The notes under the pieces: model-generated
The model's input: the letters and a program-made list of their open reading frames with translations, nothing else
Databases searched by the model: none
Told to the model about the DNA's origin: nothing
Position numbers and translations under genes: made by a program
Shown here: in pieces, positions 12,749-26,271 of the stretch
Layout: each line of letters opens with the position of its first letter
Numbering within the stretch: the first letter of the stretch is position 1
Assembly (NCBI RefSeq): GCF_000002075.1
Contig: NW_004797297.1
Span: 749,377 to 813,376 of the forward strand
Source: Aplysia californica
Taxonomy: Eukaryota; Mollusca; Gastropoda; Aplysiida; Aplysiidae
Direction of reading: 5' to 3'
Length of the DNA stretch: 64,000 nt

Positions 12749-15700
12749 CACACACATACACAAGAACTGGTGATTGTAGTTTTAGATCTGAAACACACAC
12801 ACACACACACACACATGGACAACCACACACACATGAACAAACAAAAACACACGTACTGCATACTGGTGATTGTAGCATTAAGTTTGAAACATACAAAGTT
12901 GTGGTCTCGGGTCTTAAAAACACATGCACACACACAAATACTGACACGTGCAATATTTATCTCGGGTTTTAAACGAACACACATACAAAAACATTTACAC
13001 ATGTGATATGTGTAAGTCCAGACACACACATACAAACACATAAGGTAGTCATCTCAGGCCTGAGACACACACACAGAAGAAATCCTACATTAAAACACTC
13101 ACACACAAGCAGCAACAGTCTCAGGTTTGAAACACATAAACATAATGACATGTAGCTGTCATCTAAAGCCTGAAACACACATAGTAGTCGTCTCAAGCAA
13201 GGGGCATATGCATGGAAAATAGCGCCCACTTGTGCCCTCCTTCAAGATGCACCGAAGACACATGCCTTGTACACCATACCCTAGACGATCTTAATGCAGA
13301 AGATACACACAAACACTTACACAAGCACTGGTAGCCTCAGATCTGAAGCACACACACACACACAGAAAGAATGAAAGAAAATGTGTCTCCCCCCCTCCCC
13401 CCATACACACACAAACTAGATATAATCTAGGGTCTGACATACACACACACTGTAGTTATGGTGCAACTGGTTTGGTTACAGTTAACTTCCCAAAAGCAAA
13501 AAGCTGGATTCATGAGGATTGTACCCGCACTCACAGGCAAATATGGGCGACTCTATCAGCTGCACCAATTTGTCTATCTCCTTGAGGAAATCCACTGTCA
13601 CTTCCAGATCCCCGCTGAGTCTCAGTTAAGGAATAGTGGTATTTTTGTCTTCAATAGTTATTATAAGAATAAGAACAGTAGAACCTGCTCTAACTGCCAC
13701 TTGTATAGGATAGACACCAGTACAAACAACCATTTCCCATTTAATCCCTTGCATATTTTTAACATTATACAATGACACTGCGTAAAACACCCATCTCTCT
13801 AAGACAGTCATTTTTCTCCACAGAAATGTGCGGCCATCTAAGACAGTTTCCACTGTAGTTATCTTCCTTTATTTCTTCAATATTTAGAAGTTATATGCCT
13901 CTACTCCACCTTTTGGACACTGATTTTTTTTTGCCCCCTCCTGTCCACCCAGCAGTAATGGGCACCTGACCATCTGTCATCAAAGTTTAGAAAGTATATT
14001 TTTCATATGAACCTCTGTTTCGTAATTTCAAAGAAAGTGCAAATAGATTTCTTGGTAATGGCAAATCTTTCATAAATACCTTATAATAAAGAATAAATAA
14101 AAAAAACAAAGTAAGCTTCACAAAATTAAGTTCAGACAGAAAGTAAAAATGGTTAAAAAAGCAAACACGCAGTAAGAAAAAGTGGAATAAGGTAACTAGA
14201 TAAATAAGAATCATGTTCTCCCAATCTAATAAACAAAGGATACAAGATCTGCATGAGTCTGTAGGCCTGGGCGTAGTTCTGTGTGAGGTAGCACAAAGAC
14301 ATGAGGGAGATGGGGCTGTGACTCCAGCACTTGTACAGGCAGCAGAACAGACTGCAGCTCTCCTGAGGACAGCACAGACAAACACACACTATGATAGGGA
14401 ACACAGAACAAACTAAAATTTTAGTCTTAGTTAAGAGTTTTAGTTTTAGTAGAGGTTTTAACAGCGCTCGCAACTGCATAAGGTCATATGAGCACCAGAA
14501 GATTAGAGGAGTTGCAAGAGAGTAACAAACACAAAAAAGGAGGAGAGATAAGGACGATAGATGTTTGATAGGAAAGAGCACCCGTAAACCACCCACAGGG
14601 ATTTTAATTAGGTCACATTAAGGGCAGAAGACTTGAGAGTATCATACAAAGAAAAGAATGACGATAAGGATGATAAATGTTTGATAGGAAAGAAGGAGCA
14701 AACCCCACAAGAGTACCTGCCAAACACCCACACAAACAGGAATTTTCTGCGAGCAGCACAACCGGCATATCAGGTAAAAATCAGTCTCTTAAAAAAAATT
14801 ACAGCTTCAAAACCATTTCAATGCCCACTGCATATGTTATTATTATTGATCCAGTCCAGTGCATATAAAACATCCATTGTATATGAATAAACACTTTTTT
14901 CTACTTTGCATTGGACTGAGGCCACGGAGAGCCTGGATTTAATGTATAAGGACTCGGCTTCTCTCTGAAGTTTCACATGTCCCACATCATAACCTTTTTC
15001 TCGCTGCAGATAAACTTCTGACATTAAAAAACCTTGGAACTGATAAAGACCACTGACTGACAGTGGTAAACATTGACCTATGACCCACCTCAGTGGCTAG
15101 TTCCTTGAGTTGTGACCGCAGCTCGTAAATCTCGGTGGAAGTGAGCAGGATAGTGTTCAGTGACTGTACCATGGTGCAAGCAAAACTCACATCCTGCTCA
15201 GTCAGAAGAATCTCGGACAGGCTGCGGAAGATAGCCTCTGCACTCAGGTAGATGGACAGTTGTCTGAGGAGATAATAAAACATGCACACTAAAGAAAAGA
15301 TAAAAACAAGACCGTGTGAAACTTTATAACCCATGTGAACAAATTTTTTTCTTGTACCAGCTGGTAGTAACAATAAATGAAAAGGGTAATAAAACTGAAA
15401 TAATACATGCAGCCAGTAATTCCAACAGACGTTGACTCACACTGATTGCACACCTGTGTATCCACCTACCACGGAGCACAATCACAAACAGGCAATTCAT
15501 CTTTTTCTCCCTCTCTCAGCTTTACACACACAGAAAACCTACTGCACTCAGAAATACATAGCTGTAACATTTTCATGAAAAAGGACAGAGCTTGCAAAGG
15601 CATTTAAACGAAGTTCATGATTTTATCTGTAATCTCTTTTTAGCTTCGTTGCTTTAATGAGCTCAGCAGAAATGAGCAATTCAGCATTGTAAAATATTTT

Positions 15701-17181
15701 GCCATCACATCACGAATCTGTACAGAAGGCACATCCCTAACACAAACTTGGAACCCTATCACATTCACAGTGGGTACTTGTTCACTGCTCTTTCCCTTAC
15801 TGCTAAATACATGAAATGCCTTTCCTATTGAATTGTCCCTTCTTCATTCCAGTCTGTCTTTTCTCGCTAGCAAAAAAAGTGGGCCACAGGTAAAATCATT
15901 TACCCACTCAATTAGGAATAGGTATTGACCCCCCAAAAAAATGAAAGATAGCTTCCGAAAGTCTGACAGGCTGATACACTGGGTGCTTACCTAAGGGACT
16001 GAAATAACGAACTCATATGAGAAAAGAAAATCTAGGGGGCTCTCGTGGCCTAGAGGTTAAGGTGTTGGCCTCTCATTCAAAGGTCCCGGGTTCGATTCCG
16101 GGTAGCGACCAAAAAATTTTCTTCTCTAAAATTGTCTCCTTTCCCATCCTTTCCTGATCTCTAACAATGTTCTGTTGTCTGCTTTCATTTCCACTTTCTG
16201 CCCCCACCCCCTCACCTCCTTTGCCCCCTCCTCTGGGCTCCTGGCTCTTTCTGCAGCCTTTCTACTGCTACTCCTTGGCTCCTCCTAACTGCTGTCTTTC
16301 TGCCACACCCCTGATCTTCTGGTAGGAAAGATCTACACCTAGCCTTCTCGGACAAGGGCGAAAAATCTCGGAGGGCCCGTGTGCAAGTTGCGCACGTTAA
16401 AGATCCCTTGGTGGTCTAAAATCGACAAGAGTAGGCTTCGGCCGCCACCCGGGCAAAATTCCAAATTTCCTACCAACTAAAAAATATTAGGTGTGTCCCG
16501 CGCGCTCATATGACCTATGCAGTTGCGAGCGCCGTAAAACCCTATACTAAACAAACAAACAAACAAAAGAAAATCTATGTTAAATAATTAAATAACATGC
16601 AACTTTAGACCTTATCAGGTTTCTAAAATGTTTTCCAGATTTGTATTATTAGTTTGAGAGTCTTCAAGATCTTCAAATTCATGAAGAAAGATGATTTTTA
16701 TAAAAACTAACTACACGTTTTATATCTTTAATTTAGTTTTAGCGAAAGTTTTAAGGCACTTGCAACATAAAGTCACATAAGTGCCGAAAATTACAGGTGA
16801 TACAAAAGAGTAACACACAAAAAAAGGAGGAGAGATAAGGACGATAGATGCTTGGTAGGAAAGAAGAGCAAACCATTCAAGAGCACCCACCAACCACCCA
16901 CACATTTTATACTTCGGCTTTAAATCTTCCAAGAAGTAAAGACATTACTCATCTCACCTAATAATAAAAGCCCCTCGGTCTTCCAACAACTGCTTGTCTT
17001 TCTTAAACCAGTCGATGAGGCCATTCATCAGTTTGGTGAAGTACGGGTTCAGCTTCAGATCACCGGATGAGCGGTCAGATGAAGGAGTGACCGCACCACC
17101 TTCCACCACACCTGGGGTGGAACCAAAACCAGCTGGATTGGACGAGATTTCGGACAGAACTTCTAGGTCCAATAACACAAC
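11476..17181 (-). CDS. VAC14: VAC14 exons 12-17: C-terminal FIG4-binding part
   Basis: These exons encode residues 428-731. Landmarks are [18 protein letters not shown] (exon 12), [19 protein letters not shown] (exon 13), [20 protein letters not shown] (exon 14), [20 protein letters not shown] (exon 15), [18 protein letters not shown] (exon 16) and [17 protein letters not shown] (exon 17). The last 190 residues correspond to the Vac14_Fig4-binding domain of the family. Exon 17 begins with the Lys/Arg-rich segment SKRRGED and ends in a TGA, and the human counterpart ends in a similar basic tail. Exon 16 starts beside the CA-rich array in intron 15. Exon lengths 224, 175, 119, 80, 160 and 157 sum to 915 nt, an exact multiple of three. 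Confidence 0.93.
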
Positions 17182-20100
17182 CTGCAAAACAGATGAAGTG
17201 TTGTCGACAATCTAGTGATAAGGGATACTGGAAATCAGAGAACTACCTGTATTCTTCTCACAGACAGTCAGACTAAGGCACAGCAAACAAAGAATCAAGC
17301 TGGAGCACCCACAGTCCCCTCGTAAGTCAGAAATCTTGGAAGAAGAAGTTCTTTAACAAAAAAAATCATTTTGATATTCAAATCATGGCCTTTAAATCTC
17401 CATAAAAGGTGCCTATTCGATAGCAGAAGACTGACTTTTTAGAGATGATTTTTAAGATTCATTATCAGGTGCCTAAGCCTCAGTCTGACTGGTCCAACCA
17501 TAATGCATCACTCGTCCTATTTTACTGGAAAACGAAAGGGAACTTTTTATGAAAGAAACTTGGAAAATTTAACCATTTATTGGTCTGGTTCACAAATTAA
17601 TGACACAGACTATCAATTCCATTGAACACTGAACTGGTAACGAGCCATGAATGTTCCTCCATTGCAATGTAAGAAAAGACAACACAGAATGTGCACATTC
17701 CGTGGCTGAAGACTTAGCCTGAAGATTGAAAAGACAAGGCTGAGGAATCGACCTTGTGTTTGGGGCTATGATGAAAGTTTGGCCTGTAAACCCAAATCAT
17801 AATCTCCCCTGGTTGTTATTACAGACTCACCTCTTCAGGCCTCAACAAAATCCTGAGCCTAAACCCAAAATCATAACTCCCAACACCCCTTTTTAAATAC
17901 TATTATTCAGAATAAGTAGGCGACAGGGTAATCTTTCTAAGAATTGGCTGCCAAATGCTCAAGCTCAGTGGCAACACACACAATGTGTTGACATCCAAAA
18001 AGAAATATGACAGTCTTCTATTACGAACTGTTCGTATACAATAACCATTAAAAAATGCAACATGTACACATTAAGATTTTCTTACAATAGAGAGAAACAT
18101 TAGTCTATATAAAATAGAAACATTGCAACCCCCCCGCCCCAACAACAACACTTCAGATGTGCGCCAAAAAAAGGGCTTGCAATATGTATCGTATAAACTC
18201 AGGTCACAATCTGTTTCCCATGAATACAGTCTGTTTCATTAAATCAGATCATGACCTCACAATAAATAGGCTTTCCTTGACAAACTTACATCATCAGAAG
18301 GATCAGACAGAGTAGTCATTAACAAACCGAAGAATTCCTCAATGTACCGGAATGTCTGTGGAGAGAGAGAGAGAGGGAGAAATCATTTCAACTGCAACTG
18401 GTATAATAGGACACAGATTCTATTTTTACACTTGAACAAAACTAAAAAGCAAAAAAAAAGAAAACACTTCTGCAGTTAAGCACAGAAATGTAGTTGGAAA
18501 ATGAGTATGTTATACAATTGTTTTTTTCACTGAAAAATATTGTAAGCAGTTTAAAATGATTTACTACGAGAAATAATTTAATTCATACAAACAAATAACA
18601 TGATTTATAATTTAAAATATACACAGCGGCAATAGAAACTTTCCACTTGGAGAGAAGCCTGTATTGTGGTTATTATTCAACATATACAAATAAAAATTGA
18701 CATAGACATATTTCAAAGTATTTCAAGAAGTGTGTTTTGTGTTGTTTCTTGATCCTGTCTCATAAAGAGGTACAGTGGTAAGCATGAACTGGTACCTCTT
18801 GATTTTAAAATGTCACACCAGTAGCGTGCATTGTAGCCCCTTGCAAAGATGCAAGCTCGGCATGTTCAGCGCATTAATCGAGTCAGTTTTTTTGTTTCTT
18901 ATTTTAATTAATTGTAGTGGCAGTCCATTCCACTCTTGAATCAAAGCTTGTCCCAGCCGTTCTACAATGTTAATGTTGTTTTGGGAGCTCCCTCTAAGGC
19001 CCAGTCAGTTCAAGCGTAATTATCGGAAAGATGGCAAATGTTGGTCACTATAATGGCCGCCTTGCTCAATGTCCAAAGGTGTTTTAAGGCCGTAGTTGTA
19101 CCCTTCTATCACTGATAACTCTTCCAGTGTCTGTAGGAAACTGACATGCAGAGCCGGTCGTTGTGAGAAAGTGATCTCAAAGATGCTACAGCAGTATCTG
19201 TCCGTCTTCTTGGGCAGTACTGACCTGTGGTCTGCGTTGTCTGGGTCTGTCAGGTGTAAATCCAGTGACTAGGAGCCTTTCTTTCAGGATATTGAAGGTT
19301 GGGTGGGAAAAATGAAGCATCCGCGCCACACTACGGGCTGATAGTACAGCTTGCAGCGTTCAAATTGCCTAACAGCGCTCCTAAGGGCTTAACCGTGGCA
19401 TCTTGTACAGCAATTTAAGACGACAAAAACCAGCTGGAATGTGTATGTTAACTTGTTTTTTCAGTTCTAAAGTAGCTGATGTGTTGATCTAAACACAGTT
19501 TAGACGATTTCATAATTTTGGAGAAACATAAGTCACAAAATGTGTTAACTGATTCCGTCCATTCGGCCGCTGACCGCGGCTCAACGAAATCCAAAACAAA
19601 GGTGCACTTTTTAACATAGTTCCTATTTTTTAAGTTGTCGAAAGGAAGTAGAACTTGTAAACAAACCTGACCTCAATCTTTGAGCGCCAATATCGATCGA
19701 AACTCTTGCAAAAATCGTTGTTTTGTTGTTGCAATGTAGGCTAGATCTAAGGGTAAACAACACGGAGCCTGGTATAATAAAAAGGCTCTTCAAAGAAAGA
19801 TATTCAATTAAATTTGTGAAATTCTTGCATAAATGTGTGCTAGGGTGATATCGCTACAATGTTGTGTTGATTCCTATAGATTATAAAGACTTGTAGAGCT
19901 GAGAAAATGCGGTAAGTAGAAATTTTCGAAGAGCTGTTGCGCAATTTTTTTTCCTCATTCGTTTTTGTCAGAAGGAAAATGTAATACAAACAGATTATAG
20001 GTCATTGTTATTGATATAAACAGATTTTTCTATTTATTCCCATCAGTTTGGTATATGACAATACCTATTATAGTGACTTAGAGCTTCATAGTAATGCATT

Positions 20101-23100
20101 AAATAGACGCACCCCAGGTCTAAAACTGAGCAGGGAAAAATAACTCTGTCCAGAGCCTGAAAAAATCATGGACGGAATCAGTTAATTTGCATGTGGGACA
20201 CGTGACCATATTGTTAAATTTGTGTTCAGGAAAAAGATCAGCGTGGAGCCATTGTTTGGGTACACGGTGAATGATGTGCAAAATTTCGCTCATTAACACA
20301 TGTGAACAAGGGCGCAGTTACAAAAAGAGTGGTAAGTTTCTATTGCCGCAGTACTCCCATACTGTTATGTTTTCTGAAGCATAAAACATTTCTTTTCCCA
20401 CAAAAATCTTTTGGTCATAAATGAGCTATTCATAACATAGAGAAAACAAGTTATTGGCTATGCACTGCATACTTTGTTAGGTGTTTTCACGAGGAGCAGG
20501 TTGAACCATTTGAGCGCTGCCACACGTGTCTGTATTGTCTCGTGGCCAAGTAATCTCTGCAATACTTTGATCACAGACAGGATTTCCAACTGGATGCTGG
20601 CACTGAGGAAAGACAGAATAGCAGAGGGAATTAGACAACTGATCAGAGAAGACTAGACTAGATTTTTTGGAATCCAAACTTTTCAAGACATTAAGTACTT
20701 AGCTGGCAGAAACAACACCCCCTCAAAACCATGACACTTCATTTGACAAGATGGACGTGATAATGTTTGAGGTGTTCAGAAGAGAAAAAAGTATTGCTTA
20801 TTAAGATGTTTAGATGGGAAGCAACAACATAGCAAAATGACAATAGCAAAATTTCCTCATGAACAAATTTGACTACGATAGCAGTAAAACTGATAAAAAG
20901 CAGACTTATAGAACGCTAGTCAACTGCACTCTGAGCAAATGCTAAAAAAATTATTTTCAGTAACATTTTGGAAAGCTGTCACAGTTAGTTTAAAATATTT
21001 TTGTTCCTCTAGAGTAGAATAAACATTAAGGGGTACCACCTAGAATCAGGAAGAGTTCCTGAACTTGTGGATTTTTCAGAGCAAAAATAATGAGACCATG
21101 TACTTCTGAATATATGGATTATTTTTTGTTTGCTAGCATTTAACATCCCACTAGACTCTAAAATGTTTTTTTAAAAAAAGGCCCATGACCAAATCACAAG
21201 AGTTAAGCGGGTGACGAAAGTTGAGGCAACAAAGTAATTACTAACAAAATTGTAAATTTGAACAAAGACATTACAGCATGCTCAGGCATCATCATGTGTG
21301 TACAGCTACTGCAGATACGCTGTGGTTCTACTCATTCCAAACAATATCACTGGCGAACAGGAATGATCAGGATTTTTTTGGAAAAAAAGACACCCCTCAT
21401 TACACCAAAACACGCAAACGTATCCAACATGGAGAAAATTTCAAATATGCACAAGTCACCTGTTAGCTTTCCCAGCCTCAGAATTCTGCAGCTCCCCCTG
21501 GAGTGTGATGTTCTCTGCTGTGGGCGTCGGCTGATCGTCCTGAGCTTCCACAAGCTTGCGTAGGGCCAAATTCAGGTTCTCTGCTGCCTCACGCACCCTG
21601 GAGGGGGCAACAGGTTTATTTTGAGAGTTTGATAAATATGTTTATTTCAGCAGAATTTAAAATAAAATATTCTTTCAGTTCTTAATTTTTCAGGCTGCTC
21701 AGTGGGTTTACAGAGGAGGTCTGACAGAGGAGGTCTGACAGAGGAGGTCTGACAGTGAAGGTCCGACAGAGGAGGTCTGACAGAGGAGGTCTGACAGAGG
21801 AGGTCTGACAGAGGAGGTCTGACAGTGGAGGTCTGACAGAGGAGGTCTGACAGTGAAGGTCCGACAGAGGAGGTCCGACAGAGGAGGTCTGACAGTGGAG
21901 GTCTGACAGAGGAGGTCTGACAGAGGAGGTCTGACAGAGGAGGTCTGACAGTGGAGGTCTGACAGAGGAGGTCTGACAGAGGAGGTCTGACAGAGGAGGT
22001 CTGACAGAGGAGGCCTGACAGAGGAGGTCTGACAGAGGAGGTCTGACAGTGGAGGTCTGACAGAGGAGGTCTGACAGAGGAGGTCTGACAGAGGAGGCCT
22101 GACAGAGGAGGTCTGACAGAGGAGGTCTGACAGAGGAGGTCTGACAGAGGAGGTCTGACAGACAAAAAGAAAAGTTATTTCTGATTAAAGCCAAGATCAG
22201 GGGGCTCTCGTGGCCTAGAGGTTAAGGTGTTGGCCTCTCATTCAAAGGTCCCGGGTTCGATTCCGGGTAGCGACCAAAAAATTTTCTTCTCTAAAATTGT
22301 CTCCTTTCACATCCTTTCCTGATCTCTAACAATGTTCTGTTGTCTGCTTTCATTTCCACTTTCTGCCCCCACCCCCTCACCTCCTTTGCCCCCTCCTCTG
22401 GGCTCCTGACTCTTTCTGCAGCCTTTCTACTGCTACTCCTTGGCTCCTCCTAACTGCTGTCTTTCTGCCACACCCCTGATCTTCTGGTAGGAAAGATCTA
22501 CACCTAGCCTTCTCGGACAAGGGCGAAAAATCTCGGAGGGCCCGTGTGCAAGTTGCGCACGTTAAAGATCCCTTGGTGGTCTAAAATCGATAAGAGTAGG
22601 CTTCGGCCGCCACCCGGGCAAAATTCAAAATTTCCTACCAACGAAAAAGTATTAGGTGTGTCCCGCACGCTCATATGACCTTATGCAGTTGCGAGCGCCG
22701 TAAAACCCTATACTAAACAAACAACAAACAAAAAGCCAAGATCAGGCATAGAACAAAAATCAACAGACTTAATCCAGTTCCTGCAGCTCCGTTTCTGCAG
22801 GCCTAGATTATGCAGTTCCTATGAGATGGACACTATCAATTTCTATTCTGTTACACCATTCCCATAAAGATATCCGTTAGAGCTGTATCATACTCTTATC
22901 TTTAACTTATCATGTCACCACGTTTCGAGGGTTTTTTGTTTTTGAGTGGGTCTGATTGTATTTTTTTCTCTTGAGAAGTGGGACCCTCTCCAGCAGCCAA
23001 ATTAACAAGAAGAAAAAAGAAATAATAAAAGATCACAATCTGCTTTTCCCATAAAGTGGCAAAGTATAAAACTATATATAGCTACAGAAAAACTAGGAGA

Positions 23101-25910
23101 AATCATTTACTTTAATTTTGTAATATTTACAATCATAAACAAGACAGAAAGACGAAATAATGAATACTTTCAGTGACTAACAGCATTATACAATAACAAT
23201 ACATTTTTATCTATAATACGCCTTTCCACATAGAAAGTGCTCAATGCATTTTACAAAGAGCATCTGCACAATATGGTTCCAACAGTGACCCTTTCTCCCC
23301 ACCTCTCACACACAATCTCTCTCCCCCTTCCCCCCTCCTCTCGGCTCCCGACTCTTTCTGCAGCCCTACTGCTGCTCCTTGGCTTCTTCTTACCTCTGTC
23401 TTTCTGCCCCACCCCTGATCTTAGGGTGTGTAAGATCTAATACCTAGCCTTCATGGGTAAAGGCGAAAAAATCTTGGAGGTCTCCTATGCAAGTTGTGCA
23501 TGTTAAAGATCCCTTGGTGGTTCTAAAATCGATAAGAGTCAGCTTTAGCTGTCATCAGGGCAAAATTCAAATAATTAATTCCAACCAAATTGAAATTTTT
23601 AATGTGTCCCACACACTCACATGACAGAAAATATTGCGTATTGGGAATTTTGGTCATAAAACATTAAAGCTGGCCAGTAACAAAGGTGTTTTCTAGCATG
23701 ATTAGAATCCTGACAAAGTGGTCAACTCCTATAAGTGTGCTGGTTATATTTTATCAAGCAGTCACTCAAGAGAGTTTTTATGTATCCAAGTTAACACACT
23801 TATCACTTTCGCGTACAAATTACATTTTGATTGGTTAGTCACTACCATTAGTACAAGTTTGAATTTTTAAAATACTCATCAATACACCAGTATATACAGT
23901 ATTTAGACACTTTGTTCGAAAAACAAATCCCAGCACAAAATGAGGTAAGAAAATAACAACAACAACATCAAAACCACAACAATACGAAAATAACAACAAC
24001 AACGACACCAACAACATTGCAATAGCACATTAAAAGAGAGACGCACTTTTTGCGGCTGTCGTCGCTGTAGGAGAGACATGGCAGCACAGCGTTGAGGATC
24101 CCAGCCATGTGGGGCAGCATGGAACGTCCGGCCAGGGCGATGAACTCTCTCAGCCATGTGATGGCCGTAAACTGGATCAGGTCATCTAAGGTTGGGACAA
24201 AAAAAATAAATAAATAGGGACCAAAGCTACACTCGGAATACACAACACAAAAAAAACACCTAAAGAAAGTGATAGATTGAGCACAAGAGAACAAAAAGAT
24301 TACAAATATAAAGTACAGTGGAAAATGGAATATGAAGGATACATAACATGTATATCCAATAAATCAGATTTTGCCATTCAATAGGTATTTCTACACGCAG
24401 AGTTATATATATACTGAAATACACTTTATCATGTAAACTAAGCCTTTTTACCCTTCCCCCTCATCACTCATCTTACTTTAGTAAAATTATTTAGAATTTG
24501 ATGTTCCCTGCAAAACATAAGAGCAAAACACACACTTTATATGAAAAATCCAAACACCAGATTTAAGAGAAGCTTTATATTATGCATAATACATTGAGGG
24601 TTTATTTAAAAATATAATCGCTAAGCATGATTTGGCATTAGTTTGATGCCCCTTTCGACAAAGAAAGACTATGAAAGAAGTGGGATCTCTAACTAAAACT
24701 CTCGTCTCTGTAAGGACAGAGCAAAAGGATTGGAGAGCCAAGACAACTCATCTTTCAAAACATTTTTTGAAAATCCTTGAATGAAAAGCGCATTCCATGA
24801 GCATACCTGCCAACATTGCCTGGACCAAAATCTGCAGTTCACACAAATTTTTGTCCAAAAATCTGTAGTTGACCTAAAAAAACTCTGTAGTAGGCTATAT
24901 TACCACTTGCCACATACTTAATTGGGGACCTTTATTAATATTTTGACCCACACATACAAGAGCGCGTTTGCGACTTCAAACAAATGTAGAAAATGACAAA
25001 GAGCAAAAAACAAAAATTAGCAATTACAATGAAAAATTACATTTTTATCCAGCTTAAATGAAAGAAGAGTAAATTCTAAGAATTGTGGTTTCAAAATTTT
25101 AAAAATCCATTTATAAATTTTAAAAGTTATTGGGATTTTTTGTTTAAACATTCTGGGGTACTTTCATACAGGAAAATATTGTCAAAAAAGTGGGACGGAT
25201 CTTGGTGTATTTTGAGGGAAAACTGTTCATAAGTCAGTAATGAGTTGAAGTAGATTCTATATGAATGAAACTTGGAATCTTCGTGTGATTTTTAGTGCAG
25301 AATCTAGTTTTCTGCTATCACTTTTTCGAAATCTATCTTTGGATCTTTAAGACTCTTAATTAAATTTGTATGAAAATAAGTTGAATTGCGCGACATCGCT
25401 TGAACTGTGGCCGATCACCCCTCTACACCTTAGCAAAGCTGTATCGGGAAAACCCGCAATGACGTCATTGGTAACCTGCTTAGTTCTAGCAGTTTTATCA
25501 TTGTATTACTGTAAAACTATCTGGTTTTAGGAAGTCAATAACATGCCGCCTAGCGATCACGCGCCTCTTGCATGCCGGCAACTCGCGTGTTGGGTCCGTG
25601 ATCTAGTTTCCAGGTCTAGTGTTTTATCAATGGACGGGTGGTAATTTTAAATTGGAACGTAAAGTGTAGGTCTACTACACACAAATATCTGAAATTTTAT
25701 AGCAATTATAAAGAAGGAATGTGGGGTGCTTGTCGGTGGCTTATCTCTCAAAATCGGTGGATCGGTAGTTTGACCAAAAAGTCAGTTATATACCGATTTT
25801 TTCCGTAGGGTTGGCAGGTATGCATGAGGAACACGTGAAGGAAATAACATTCCTCTCCCACATATTTTAAAGCTACATTTCCCTTTAACAATCTGCAGTA
25901 ACAGATGAAC

Positions 25911-25974
<64 letters not shown>

Positions 25975-26036
25975 AAGGGAGAGAGAGAGAGAGAGAGAGA
26001 GAGAAAGAAGGGGAGAGAGAGAGAGAGAGAAAGAAG

Positions 26037-26094
<58 letters not shown>

Positions 26095-26156
26095 AAGGGA
26101 GAGAGAGAGAGAGAGAGAGAGAGAAAGAAGGGGAGAGAGAGAGAGAGAGAAAGAAG

Positions 26157-26192
<36 letters not shown>

Positions 26193-26222
26193 AGGGGAGA
26201 GAGAGAGAGAGAGAGAAAGAAG

Positions 26223-26271
<49 letters not shown>

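Noticed and set aside
12583-13041. 152-residue Cys/Val-rich frame
   Set aside because: Product of the CA-rich array in intron 15; it has no domain.
21647-22194. Long Ser/Leu/Cys-rich minus-strand frames
   Set aside because: They are translations of the 14-bp minisatellite, open in every frame, with no codon-level signal.
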